From Callorhinus ursinus (taxonomy: Eukaryota; Chordata; Mammalia; Carnivora; Otariidae), in NCBI RefSeq assembly GCF_003265705.1, contig NW_020312902.1, positions 11,942,093-12,006,092 of the forward strand: 64,000 nucleotides of DNA. Reading direction: 5' to 3'. A program made the translations under genes and the position numbers. Positions 1-10,217 of this stretch are shown in pieces (position 1 is the first letter of the stretch; each line of letters opens with the position of its first letter). The notes under the pieces are model-generated. The model ran no database searches. It saw nothing but the letters and a program-made list of their open reading frames with translations, and was not told the DNA's origin.

Positions 1-2540
1 CAGTATATTCAGTAAACTTCTATCGCCTTTGTTCTGCCTCAGGGGAATTCTTTGACCTCCCTCCCCACACCAGCTTCCACCAGATCTCCACGTTTGGGGG
101 CCCCCATCCAATGGAGAGACATCCCGTTTAGGCACCACATTGGGTTCTAGCTGGTAACAGCTTTAAAGTAAAAAATATTCTCGTTCAAAACCTTGCTTGC
201 ACTGCCTCTAGGTGCTGTGTAAAATGTGAGAATGCCATTTGGCGTGTGTGAGATACAGCTTCTTCACCTCGGAAAAGGAAATAGCCATTCGTAAGTCAAG
301 GTGTAACTGAACTCACATGATTTGGCTCCCTGGTGAGTCAGAATCTTACCAGGAAGAGTTGTTGCACAGAGAAAACTTGATTTGCAGCAAATAAGGAGAT
401 CACAGGCTTCCGAAGCTGTGACTCCCCGAGAGAGGGTGAATGGGGGTTCAGTGACCTTCATTCTAGGTCCTCCATAGTCCATCTGCACAGGTGTGAGTCA
501 GGGAATAAGCTCAAACTGGTGTGGGTGGTCTGGCCCACCTGGAGGTCTTGTCAGAGCACAGCAACCCCTGAAGGGGCAGTTTGGTTTTCCATTTGCCAGA
601 GGTAAGAGATAAGCTGGAAAGAAGAGCTTACAGAAAAATGTGGGACAAAGGTTGGTGAGTACGAGCAGGTAGTCAGTAAAGGTCAGGCCTTGGGCTCTAA
701 CTGGTGACAAAGGGACCGTGGTGCTGCTGAATTTCTCATAAAAATTCAGTAGTTTCTCTAGCTAATAATACTTCATTTTATTGAGAATTTACCAAATAGT
801 AGCTGCTGTCCTAACCATTTATATTCATCAACTTATTTCACTCTCCTCTTGGGGGCGGGGGGGGGGGAAGATAAAAAAATAGCACAGAATTTCCACCACA
901 ATGGAGAAAAAAAAATATTCATAAATTGCTGCATTTCAGGAGGGAACGTGATAAAGTGGTCAATCCTAAAAGATTTGCAACGCTATATTAGGTATTGAGG
1001 AAGGAGAATCACATACCAGTGGGTTAATTAAGATCTTTAGGAAAACAACTGGTAGCAAAAACTGGTGGCTGAAGGCTGACTGCAATTTCCTTTTGCAGAT
1101 CTGGAAGTAGTGGAAGGAAGTTGGAAAAAGATGTGGAAGGTGGGAAGCAGGAGATGTGTTTAGGGAGGAGGTCTTGGTGTGACACTGTGCTGGTGGAGTA
1201 GAAGGTGATCGGGCAGCTTAGAGTCAGAACGTCCAGGGCCCAGATTTCCATGTTAGATAGTTGAACTTATTATAAATCAACAGAGAAATATTTAGGTTTT
1301 TAGAGGTGATGCTATGTTTTGAGCTGGGCTTTAGAAAGATTAATCTGACAGTAGAGGGAGGGAACTATGGTGTTGTTCCTTTATTCATTTCATAGAGTTG
1401 TTATAATGATTAAATAAGTTAATATAGTAAAGCTCTTGAGCATTGTCTGGCAAAGGGTAAGGATTATGTAGGAATTATTGTTCTGTAAATAATATGAAAC
1501 TTATCTAGCCTTAAATTTTTTTTATTTGTCTAGTGCAACACAGCTATATAAGACAATTATAGATGCATGTGCATCATACATTCTTTACTGATTTTAAGGG
1601 GAAAAATGCTAACACTTGGAATTAAGGCATAGAAGGTGGTGGCAAACCTGTCAGCGTCATAGTAGTGTATTTATAAACCTGTCCACAGATTATTTTATTT
1701 AGGCCTAATGCCTTTGCAAGTGGACCCATAGAAAATTTTGAGCAAAGGCAGAACCCGTGTACCTAGAAGTGCAACAGTGGAATGTTGGGTAGATTCAAAT
1801 GGGAGAGAGGAAACCAGAGCTCAGTTAAGCTTTCCAGCTAAGAAGCTATGAGAATCTTAACTACTGTGATGATCTCAGAAGTATAAAGGAGAACATAGAT
1901 TTAAGAGTCTTGCTAAGTTCAACATCATCAGGAAGGAGACGATGGTTGAATGGCAAGAAACAAAACGTCTAAATGGTTTTCTAAGTAGTGGAGTCATTAA
2001 CAAAACTAGGGAAGTCTCAAGGAGAAGGTGATTCTCAGTGAAGTTGTAGTTGATTTGTGGTTGATTTAATTTGACCATGTTCTGTTGGAGGTATTCAGAG
2101 CAGAGCTGTCCTGTGGGCAGATGGAAATATTAAAATTAATCAAAACCAAATGGGAACCCTGTAATTCCATAAGTTGGGTAACTATGAGAAAAACATGAGT
2201 AAGTTTCCCTGCAGAGATATCCTACTACCTCCTCCTTTCCTGTTGGCTCAAGATTTCGTCAGGGCATGCAAACGATAAAGGATACACTTGATTGTTAAAA
2301 AAGACTAATTCACTTCTGCAGATCACTAATGTATTCTAACTGTATGCCTAGGGTAAGGTGTTTTTCTCAACCTGTCTTCACTAAGGGGAGAGTTTTATTT
2401 AATACTTCTTAGAGCAGATCTGTGTGCCATAGTAAGCTAGTTAATTTTGTTTTGTTTTCTCATTTCATAGTTGATAAATTTGATACACTTATTTACTCAA
2501 GGAGAATGGACGCAAAAATTTGACGAACTCAGATATTTTT
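1..2540. other. Unassigned non-coding stretch
   Basis: No convincing gene is seen. Open frames are short, on both strands, and lack family motifs. A guanine-rich run sits at 849-869 and a MIR-like scrap at about 1371-1485. The first ~160 bases, read on the minus strand, hold a tract resembling an LTR/primer-binding-site junction (TGGTGCCTAAACGGGA), but no LTR can be delimited, so no endogenous retrovirus is called. Confidence 0.5.
1371..1485 (+). repeat. MIR SINE remnant
   Basis: The stretch follows the 3' half of a mammalian-wide interspersed repeat: a GAGTTGTTATAATGATTAAA block, then a degenerate form of the 'gcctggcacatagtaag' core. It is highly diverged. The call rests on recalled consensus order, not on an alignment. 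Confidence 0.5.
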
Positions 2541-2727
2541 TAAAAGATTCTTTTATTTATTTTAGAGAGACAGAGAGAGAGAGCGAATGGGGGGAGGGAC
2601 AGAGAATCATCAAGCAGACTCCCCACTGAGTGTTGAGCCAGATGTGGGGCTATCCCAGGACCCTGTGATCCTAACCTGATGAAACTGAGAGTCGGATGCT
2701 TAACTGACTGTGCCACCCAGGCACTGC
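2541..2727 (-). repeat. Can-SINE (tRNA-derived, carnivore)
   Basis: The minus-strand copy reads, on the plus strand, as a T-rich tail (AAAGATTCTTTTATTTATTT), a GA-rich tract, the SINE body and the reversed head GCCACCCAGGCA. The RNA polymerase III promoter boxes lie in the tRNA-like head at the right end. It is more diverged than the other copies and no clean target-site duplication is seen, so it is probably one of the older copies here. Confidence 0.85.
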
Positions 2728-3139
2728 TGAAGAAGTCAAGTATTAAAATATTAAAATGGGAAAATGTTCAGAAAGCCCACACATCTCTCTGCACCTTCTC
2801 TTAGGGTACTGTGGACTTCAAGACAGTTGAAAAGCATTGGCTGAAGGTCTTATACAAACCATGTGGATGAGAGAAGGAAAAGAGCTGGAAGTAGCATTTG
2901 AGGGTAGCTAGGAATCAGGAAAAGTTTCTGAGATGAGTATTTGCACAATCAGATTCCTGCAGGTGTGTGATGTATACTAGTATAGTAGTCAAGATGAGAA
3001 AGAGGTGAGTTAGGAAGTTCTTGAAGTAGGATGTGAGACTGTGAATAGTGTCAAGTATATGGAAGGCACTGAAGAAGTAGAATTGATAATGTTTAGCACA
3101 TGATTAGATGAAAGGAAGGAATGGTGAGAAGCATGTATG
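2728..3139. other. Unassigned stretch, left flank of the L1 insertion
   Basis: Purine-rich, repeat-like DNA that continues to the right of the L1 at 10218. The two flanks were contiguous before the L1 inserted. No coding potential and no family was recognised. Confidence 0.4.
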
Positions 3140-3152
3140 GAAGGCTGCCACA
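3140..3152. repeat. L1 target-site duplication, left copy
   Basis: GAAGGCTGCCACA is identical to 10205-10217. It marks the exact 5' boundary of the L1 and shows insertion by target-primed reverse transcription without 5' truncation. Confidence 0.95.
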
Positions 3153-3154
3153 GG

Positions 3155-3165
3155 CAAGATGGCGG
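3155..3165 (+). promoter_or_regulatory. YY1-type motif at the L1 5' end
   Basis: CAAGATGGCGG lies two bases inside the 5' end of the element. A YY1 site at this place is known in other mammalian L1s, where it directs accurate transcription initiation. The motif is read directly; its activity in this species is inferred. Confidence 0.7.
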
Positions 3166-4249
3166 AGGAGTAGGAGACCTGGATTTCGTCTGGTCTCAGG
3201 AATTCAGCTGAGTAGGGATCAAACCATTCTGAACAGCTACGAACTCAACAGGAGATCGAAGAAGAGAGTAGCAACAACTCTCTGAACAGAGAAGCGACCA
3301 CTTACTGGAAGGTAGGATGTGCGGAGAAGTGAATATGAGGTGATATTCGGGAGGATAGACGGTGGGGGAGGGGGCCTCCATCGGCCGCTTCTGGCAAGTG
3401 ATAGAGCCGCGGAGCACAAAATCGGACCTTTTAGAAGTCGGCTCCGCTGAGGGACGTCGCTCCAGAGGCTAAGCGGGGGTGGAACCCTAACGGGACAGTG
3501 TGGTCTCAGGACCCTTGTGGTCACAGAAAAACCAGGGGTGCCTGAGTGTGGCAGAGCTCCCAGGTATCGGAGCGGGGAAGCCAGCTGCAGAGATGGAGCC
3601 GAGGCGTGGGCTCTCAGCTCGGGGTTGCCATAAACTGTGATCCGCGGGCCAGTCGGGCCACTGCTCCTCCAGCAGGGACCCAACAAGCGGCAGAGCCGGG
3701 GAGACTCCCCTTCCTCCCCCCGGGAGGAGCGGCACGGGAGTGCACCGCAGGGATCTGCTGGGTTTGGAGACTCCACATGGGGTCGGGTGCCAGAGATAGA
3801 AATGCTCGGTCACAGGCCGGGTGAGCACGGAGTACAGCCGGAGACCAGGGAGACGGGAGTGACTGCTTTTCTCTGGGGGCGCACTGAGGAGCGGGGCCCC
3901 GAGTTCTCGGTTCCTCCGGGTGGAGATTGGGAGGCCACCATTTTCACCCTGGTCCTCCAAAGCTGTACTGAGAGCTTGCAGGGAACAAAAACTCCTGAGA
4001 GCAAACCCAAGCAGCTTGCTTAGCCCAGACCGACAAGGGCGGGGCAATTCCGCCTCCGGCAAAGACATTTGGGAACCATGGCAACAGGCCCCTCCCCCAG
4101 AAGATCAGCCCGAACAGCCAGCAAGCCAAGACCAAGTTTACCGATCAAGGAGAATGGGAGAACTCCAGCGCTAGGGGAATACTGCACATAGAATTCATGG
4201 CTTTTTTTACAATGATTCATTAGTTTTTCAGAGTTAATTTTTTTAACTG

Positions 4250-4780
4250 TTTTTTTATTTTTCTTTTTTCCTTTTTCAACCAACTTATCAATCCCTTTTT
4301 TAAAAAAACATTTTTTATTTTTCATTTTTAGAGTCATATTTTATCCCTTCACAGTAGTTACCCTTACTTTTGGCATATATATATATATAAATTGTCCTCC
4401 TTTTAAATTTTAAGATACAGATTCTTCTAACAGATCAAAATATACCCTAAATCACTAGTGTATGGCTTTATTCTAGTCTCCTGCCTGATCACATTCTCTC
4501 CCTTTTTTTCTTTTTTTTTTTAATCTTCTTTCTTTTTTCAAACAACTTCTTATCTTATCAATTCCTTTTATAAAATCTTTTCTAATTTTCATCTTTACAG
4601 TCATCTTCCATCCCTTTATTGTATCAACCCTTATTTTGTACATAGATAAGTCTTTCTTCCTTTAAAATTTTAGGAGGCACTTTTTTCTAACAGACCAAAA
4701 TACACCCAAAATCTAGTGTGTGGCACTGATCTATGCACTAGCCTGATCATATGTGATCATATTCTGTTTTTTTTTTGTAT
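4250..4780 (+). repeat. Diverged direct duplication inside the L1 5'UTR
   Basis: Two T-rich halves (about 4250-4515 and 4520-4780) share the same order of blocks: CAAC(T)AACTT...TATCAAT, a TTTTCAT...TCAT...TCCC block, TTTAAA(A)TTTTA, CTAACAGA(T/C)CAAAATA, and CTAGTGT(A/G)TGGC followed by CCTGATCA. Low-complexity T runs blur the exact ends. It may be a fixed property of this L1 subfamily rather than an event in this copy. Confidence 0.6.
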
Positions 4781-4972
4781 TGTTCTGTTTTTGTTTTTAT
4801 CTTTTTCTTTTAGTTTCTTTTTCTTTCTCTTTCTTTTTTCTTTCTTTCCCTTTCTTTTCCCCTGGTTTCAGGTCTTTTCTGATTTGTATAAAGTATATGT
4901 ACTGGGGACGTTGTTAACCTGTGAGCATTCTGTTCTCTCATTCATCTATTCTCCTCTGGACAAAATGACAAG

Positions 4973-5858
4973 ATGAAAAAAATCACCTCAGCAAAAAGAA
5001 CAAGAGGTAGTACCATCAGCCAGGGACTTACTCAATACGGACATTAGTACAATGTCGGACCTAGAGTTCAGATTCATGAATTTAAAGACACTAGCTGGGC
5101 TTGAAAAAAGCATGGAAGTTATTAGAGAAACCCTTTCTGGAGAAATAAAAGAACTAAAATCTAACCAAGTCGAAATCAAAAAGGCAATTAATGAGGTGCA
5201 ATCAAACATGGGGGCACTAACTGCTAGGATAAATGTGGCAGAAGAGAGAATCAGCTATATAGAAGACCAAATGAAGGAAAATAAAAGGGCTGCGAAAAAG
5301 AGAGAGAAACAACTACAGGATCACGAGGGCAGAATTCGAGAGATAAGTGATACGATAAGATGAAACAACATTAGAATAATTGGGATCCCAGAAGAAAAAA
5401 GAGAGAGAGGGGCAGAAGGTATATTGGAGCAAATAGTAGCAGAGAACTTCCCTAATCTGAGGAAAGAAACAGGCATCAAAATCCAGGAGGCACAGAGAAC
5501 CCCTCTCAAAATCAATAAAAATAGGTCAACACCCCGACATCTAAGAGTAAAACTTATGAGTCTAGGAGACAAAGAGAAAATCCTGAAAGCAGCTCAGGAG
5601 AAGAGATATGTAACCTACAATCGTAGACATATTAGATTGGCAACAGACCTATCCACAGAGACCTGGCAGGCCAGAAAGGACTGGCATGATATCTTCAGAG
5701 CATTGAACGAGAAAAATATGCAGCCAAGAATACTATATCCAGCTAGGCTGTCATTGAAAATAGAAGGAGAGATAAAAAGCTTCCAGGACAAACAAAAACT
5801 AAAGGAATTTGCAAACACGAAACCAGCCCTCCAAGAAATACTGAAAGTGGTCCTGTAA
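4973..5858 (+). pseudogene. L1 ORF1 (RNA-binding protein), broken
   Basis: ORF1 encodes the trimeric nucleic-acid-binding chaperone that coats L1 RNA. The likely start is the ATG at 4973, opening MKKITSAKRT. One extra base at the GGG of 5023-5025 shifts the frame; the true frame resumes before the MSDLEF segment at 5052. A heptad-like, lysine/glutamate-rich coiled-coil segment spans about 5080-5330. An in-frame TGA at 5361-5363 falls just before the RNA-recognition-motif start (NNIRIIGIPEE), followed by the C-terminal domain ending LKEFANTKPALQEILK and the natural stop at 5856-5858. Total length is about 295 codons, close to the usual ~300 for carnivore ORF1. Two lesions make it a pseudogene. 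Confidence 0.92.
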
Positions 5859-5938
5859 GTGAAGAGAGAACCTAAAGCAGCATAGATCAGAAAGGAACAC
5901 AGACCATATACAGTAACAGTCACCTTATAGGCAATACA

Positions 5939-8900
5939 ATGGCACTAAATTCATACCTTTCAATAGTTACCCTGAATGTAAATGGGCTAAATGCCCCAAT
6001 CAAAAGACACAGGCTATCAGATTGGATTAAAAAACAAGACCCATCAATATGCTGTCTCCAGGAGACTCATTTTAGACCCAAAGACACCCCCAGATTGAAA
6101 GTGAAGGGGTGGAAAACAATTTACCATGCTAATGGACACCAAAAGAAAGGTGGGGTGGCAATCCTTATATCAGACAAATTAGATTTTAAACCAAGGACTG
6201 TAATAAGAGATGAGAAAGGACACTATATCCTACTTAAGGGTCTATCCAACAAGAAGATCTAACAATTGTAAATATATATGCCCCTAACATGGGGGCAGCC
6301 AATTACATGAGGCAATTAATAACAAAAGCGAAGAAACACATTGACAACAATACAATAATAGTGGGGGACTTTAACACCCCCCTGACTGAAATGGACAGAT
6401 CATCTAAGCAAAAGATCAACAAGGAAATAAAGACTTTAAATGACACACTGGACCAAATGGACTTCACAGACATATTGAGAACATTCCATCCCAAAGCAAT
6501 GGAATACACATTCTTCTCTAGTGCCCATGGCACATTCTCCGGAATTGATCACATCCTAGGTCACAAATCAGGTCTCAACTGGTACCAAAAGATTGGGATT
6601 ATTCCCTGCATATTTTCTGAGCACAATGCTTTGAAACTAGAACTCAATCACAAGAGGAAAGTCGGAAAGAATTCAAATATATGGAGGCTAAATAGCATCC
6701 TACTAAAGAATGAATGGGTCAACTGGGAAATTAATGAAGAATTAAAAAAATTCATGTGACCAATGAAAATGAAAACACAACTGTTCAACATCTTTGGGAT
6801 ACAGCAAAGGCAGTCCTGAGAGGAAAGTATATAGCAATACAAGCCTTTCTCAAGAAACAAGAAAGGTCTCAAATACACAACCTAACCCTACACCTAAAGG
6901 AGCTGGAGAAAGAACAGCAAATAAAGCCTAAATCCAGCAGGAGAAGAGAAATAATAAAGATCAGAGGAGAAATCCATGAAATAGAAACCAAAAGAACAGT
7001 AGAACAGATCAACGAAACTAGGAGCTGGTTCTTTGAACGAATTAACAAGATTGATAAACCCTTGGCCAGACTTATCAAAAAGAAAAGAGAAAGGACCCAA
7101 ATCAACAAAATCATGAATGAAAGAGGAGAGATCACAACCAACACCAGTGAAATACAAACAACTGTAAGAACATATTATGAGCAACTCTATGCCAGGAAAT
7201 TAGATAACCTGGAAGAAATGGGTGCATTCTAGACATGTATCAACTACCAAAATTGAACCAGGAAGAAATAGAAAACCTGAAGAGACCTATAACCACTAAG
7301 GAAATTGAAGCAGTCATCAAATTTTTCCCAACAAACAAAAGCCAAGGACCAGATGGCTTCCCAGGGGAATTCTCTCAAACATTTAAAGAAGAATTAATAC
7401 CTATTCTCCTGAAACTTTCCAAAAAATAGAAATGGAAGGAAAACTCCCAAACTCATTTTATGAGGCCACCATTACCTTGATCCCAAAACCAGACAAAGGC
7501 CCCATCAAAAAGGAGAATTACAGACCAATATCCTTGATGAACATGGATGCAAAAATTCTCACCAAAATACTAGGCAATAGGATCCAACAGTACATTAAAA
7601 GGATTATTCACCATGACCAAGTGGGATTTATCCCTGGGCTGCAAGTTTGGTTCAACATCCGCAAATCAATCAACGTGATACAATACATTAACAAAAGAAA
7701 GAACAAGAATCCTATGATCCTCTCAATAGATGCAGAAAAAGCATTTGACAAAGTACAGCATCCTTTCTTGATCAAAACTCTTCAGAGTATAAGGATAGAG
7801 GGTACATACCTCAATATCATAAAAGCCATCTATGAAAAACCTACAGCGAATATCATTCTCAATGGGGAAAAGCTGAGAGCTTGTCCCCTAAGGTCAGGAA
7901 TGCGGCAAGGATGTCCACTCTCACCACTGCTATTCAACATAGTATTAGAAGTCCTAGCCACAGCAATCAGACAACAAAAAGAAATCAAAGACATCCAAAT
8001 CGGCAAAGAGGAAGTCAAACTCTCACTCTTTGCAGATGATATGATATTGTATGTGGAAAACGCAAAAGACTCCACCCCAAAATTGCTAGAACTCATACAG
8101 GAATTCAGTAAAGTGGCAGGCTATAAAATCAATGCACAGAAATCAGTGGCATTCCTATACACCAACAACAAGACAGAAGAGAGAAAAATCAAGGAGTCGA
8201 TCCCATTCAAAATTGCACCCAAAACCATAAGATACCTAGGAATAAATTTAACCAAAGAGGCAAAGGATCTGTACTCAGAAAACTCTAAAATACTCAGGAA
8301 AGAAATTGAAGAAGATATAAAAAATGGAAAAACGTTCCATGCTCATGGATTGGGAGAACAAACATTTTGAAGATGTCAATGCTACCTAGAGCAATCTACA
8401 CATTCAATGCAATCCCCATCAAAATACTATCCACTTTTTTCAAAGAAATGGAACAAATAATCCTCAAATTTGTATGGAACCAGAAGAGACCCCGAATAGC
8501 CAGAGGAATACTGAAAAAGAAAAGCAAAGCTGGTGGCATCACGATTCCGGACTTCCAGCTCTATTACAAAGCTGTCATCATCAAGACAGTGTGGTACTGG
8601 CACAAAAACAAACACACAGATCAATGGAACAGAATAGAGAGCCCAGAAATGGACCCTTAACGCTATGATCAACTCATATTTGACAAAGCAGGAAAGAATG
8701 TCCAATGGAAAAAGGACAGTCTCTTTAACAAATGGTGTTGGGAAAATTGGACAACCACATACAGAAGAATGAAACTGGACCATTTCCTTACACCACACAG
8801 AAAAATAGACTCCAAATTGTTGAAAGACCTAAACGTGAGACAGGAGTCCATCAAAATCCTAAAGGAGAACACAGGCAGCAACCTCTTTGACCTCAGCCGC

Positions 8901-9749
8901 AGCAACTTCTTCCTAGAAACATCACCAAGGCAAGGGAAGCAAGGACAAAAATTAAGTATTGGGATTTCATCAAGATAAAAAGCTTTTGCACAGCAAAAGA
9001 AACAGTCCACAAAACCAAAAGACAACCGACAGAATGGGAGAAAATATTTGCAAATGACATATCAGATAAAGGCTAGTATCCAAAAATCTTTAAAGAACTT
9101 ATCAAACTCAACACCCAAAGAACAAATAATCCAATCAAGAAATGGGCAGAAGACATGAACAGACATTTTTCCAAAGAAGACATCCAAATGGCCAACAGAC
9201 ACATGAAAAAGTGCTCCAGATCGCTTGGCCTCAGGGAAATCCAAATCAAAACTTCAATGAGATACCACCTCACACGCGTTCAGAATGGCTAAAATGAACA
9301 AGTCAGGAAACGACAGATGTTGGCGGGGATGCGGAGAAAGGCGAACCCTCCTACACTGTTGGTGGGAATGCAAGCTGGTGCAACCCCTCTGGAAAACAGT
9401 ATGGACGTTCCTCAAACAGTTGAAAATAGAGCTACCATACGATCCAGCAATTGCACTACTGGGTATTTACCCCAAAGATACAAATGTAGGGATCTGAAGG
9501 GGTATGTGCACCTCAGTGTTTATAGTAGCAATGTCCACAATAGCCAAACTGTGGAAAGAGCCAAGATGTCCATCGACAGATGAATGGATAAAGAAGGTGT
9601 GGTAAATATACACAAGGGAATATTATGCAGCCATCCAAAGGAATGAGATCTTGCCATTTGCAAGGACGTGGATGGAACTGGAGGGTGTTATGCTGAGTGA
9701 AATATGTCAATCAGAGAAAGACATGTATCATATGACCTCACTGATATGA
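5939..9749 (+). pseudogene. L1 ORF2 (endonuclease-reverse transcriptase), broken
   Basis: ORF2 supplies the nicking endonuclease and reverse transcriptase for retrotransposition. The start MALNSYLSIVTLNVNG is at 5939. The APE-type endonuclease spans about 5939-6660, with QETHF, GDFNTP and a SEH triplet where the family has SDH. The reverse transcriptase spans about 7430-8370, with FADD at 8029-8040. A C-terminal C-X3-C-X7-H-X4-C motif lies at 9318-9371. Lesions: frameshifts near 6236, 6756, 7230, 7415 and 8330-8370; TAA at 8658; a frameshift near 8940; TAG at 9074; a further shift before 9285; TGA at 9495; TAA at 9603. The normal family end is TGA at 9747-9749. The copy is dead but nearly full length (~1,270 codons). 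Confidence 0.95.
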
Positions 9750-10204
9750 GGAATTCTTAATCTCAGGAAACAAACTGAGGGTTGCTGGAGTGGTGGGGGG
9801 TGGGAGGGATGGGGTGGCTGGGTGATAGACATTGGGGAGGGTATGTGCTATGGTGAGCGCTGTGAATTGTGCAAGACTGTTGAATCACAGATCTGTACTT
9901 CTGAAACAAATAATGCAACATATGTTAAGAAAAAAGAAAAAGATAGCAGGAGGGGAAGAATGAAGGGGAGTAAGTCGGAGGGGGAGACGAAACATAAGAG
10001 ACTATGGACTCTGAAAAACAAACTGAGGGTTCTAGAAGGGAGGAGGGTGGGGGAATGGGTTAGCCTGGTGATGGGTATTAAAGAGGGCACGTTCTGCATG
10101 GAGCACCGGGTGTTATGCACAAACAATGAATCATGGAACACTACATCAAAAACTAATGATATAATGTATGGTGATTAACATAAAAAAATAAAAATAAATA
10201 AATT
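9750..10204 (+). other. L1 3'UTR and A-rich tail
   Basis: The 3'UTR contains a guanine-rich tract and ends in an AATAAA-containing A-rich tail at about 10180-10204, directly before the target-site duplication. The same terminal sequence appears inverted at 15402-15557, 36414-36840 and 62542-62970. Confidence 0.9.
9795..9814 (+). other. G-quadruplex-capable tract in L1 3'UTR
   Basis: Four runs of at least three guanines separated by loops of one or two bases (GGGGGGTGGGAGGGATGGGG) fit the quadruplex rule. A guanine-rich tract is a known feature of mammalian L1 3'UTRs. Confidence 0.75.
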
Positions 10205-10217
10205 GAAGGCTGCCACA
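10205..10217. repeat. L1 target-site duplication, right copy
   Basis: GAAGGCTGCCACA follows the A-rich tail directly and matches 3140-3152 exactly. It fixes the 3' end of the element. Confidence 0.95.

Larger units (their letters stand above)
3153..4972 (+). promoter_or_regulatory. L1 5'UTR / internal promoter
   Basis: About 1.8 kb precedes ORF1. The first kilobase (roughly 3340-4170) is GC- and CpG-rich relative to the window, as expected for an L1 internal promoter, and ends sharply in a T-rich tract (4180-4870). The T-rich part holds a diverged direct duplication of about 260 bp (about 4250-4515 and 4520-4780), both halves carrying a CTAACAGA(T/C)CAAAATA block. Open frames through the GC-rich part, on both strands, have no L1 protein features and I treat them as chance. 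Confidence 0.85.
3140..10217 (+). mobile_element. Full-length LINE-1 with target-site duplications
   Basis: An essentially complete L1 of about 7.05 kb (body 3153-10204) is bounded by identical 13-bp duplications GAAGGCTGCCACA at 3140-3152 and 10205-10217. In order it holds a 5'UTR starting with a YY1-type motif, ORF1, a short spacer, ORF2, a 3'UTR with a guanine-rich tract and an A-rich tail with AATAAA. Both ORFs carry frameshifts and stops, so the copy cannot move autonomously. The intact duplication and recognisable frames show it is relatively young. L1 moves by target-primed reverse transcription using the ORF2 endonuclease and reverse transcriptase. Related copies lie at 36388-37057 and 62542-64000 on the other strand. 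Confidence 0.97.

Noticed and set aside
1..160. Minus-strand LTR/primer-binding-site-like sequence (TGGTGCCTAAACGGGA)
   Set aside because: No LTR ends, polypurine tract, gag/pol frames or matching second LTR were found; one motif is too little for an endogenous retrovirus call.
3237..4174. Several overlapping open frames of 80-193 codons on both strands in GC-rich DNA
   Set aside because: They lie in the L1 5'UTR, overlap in many frames, and carry no L1 or other protein motif. GC-rich DNA is poor in stops.
9848..10141. 97-codon minus frame, repeated on the plus strand at 36477-36776
   Set aside because: Both are antisense shadows of the L1 3'UTR; recurrence only reflects repeat copies.
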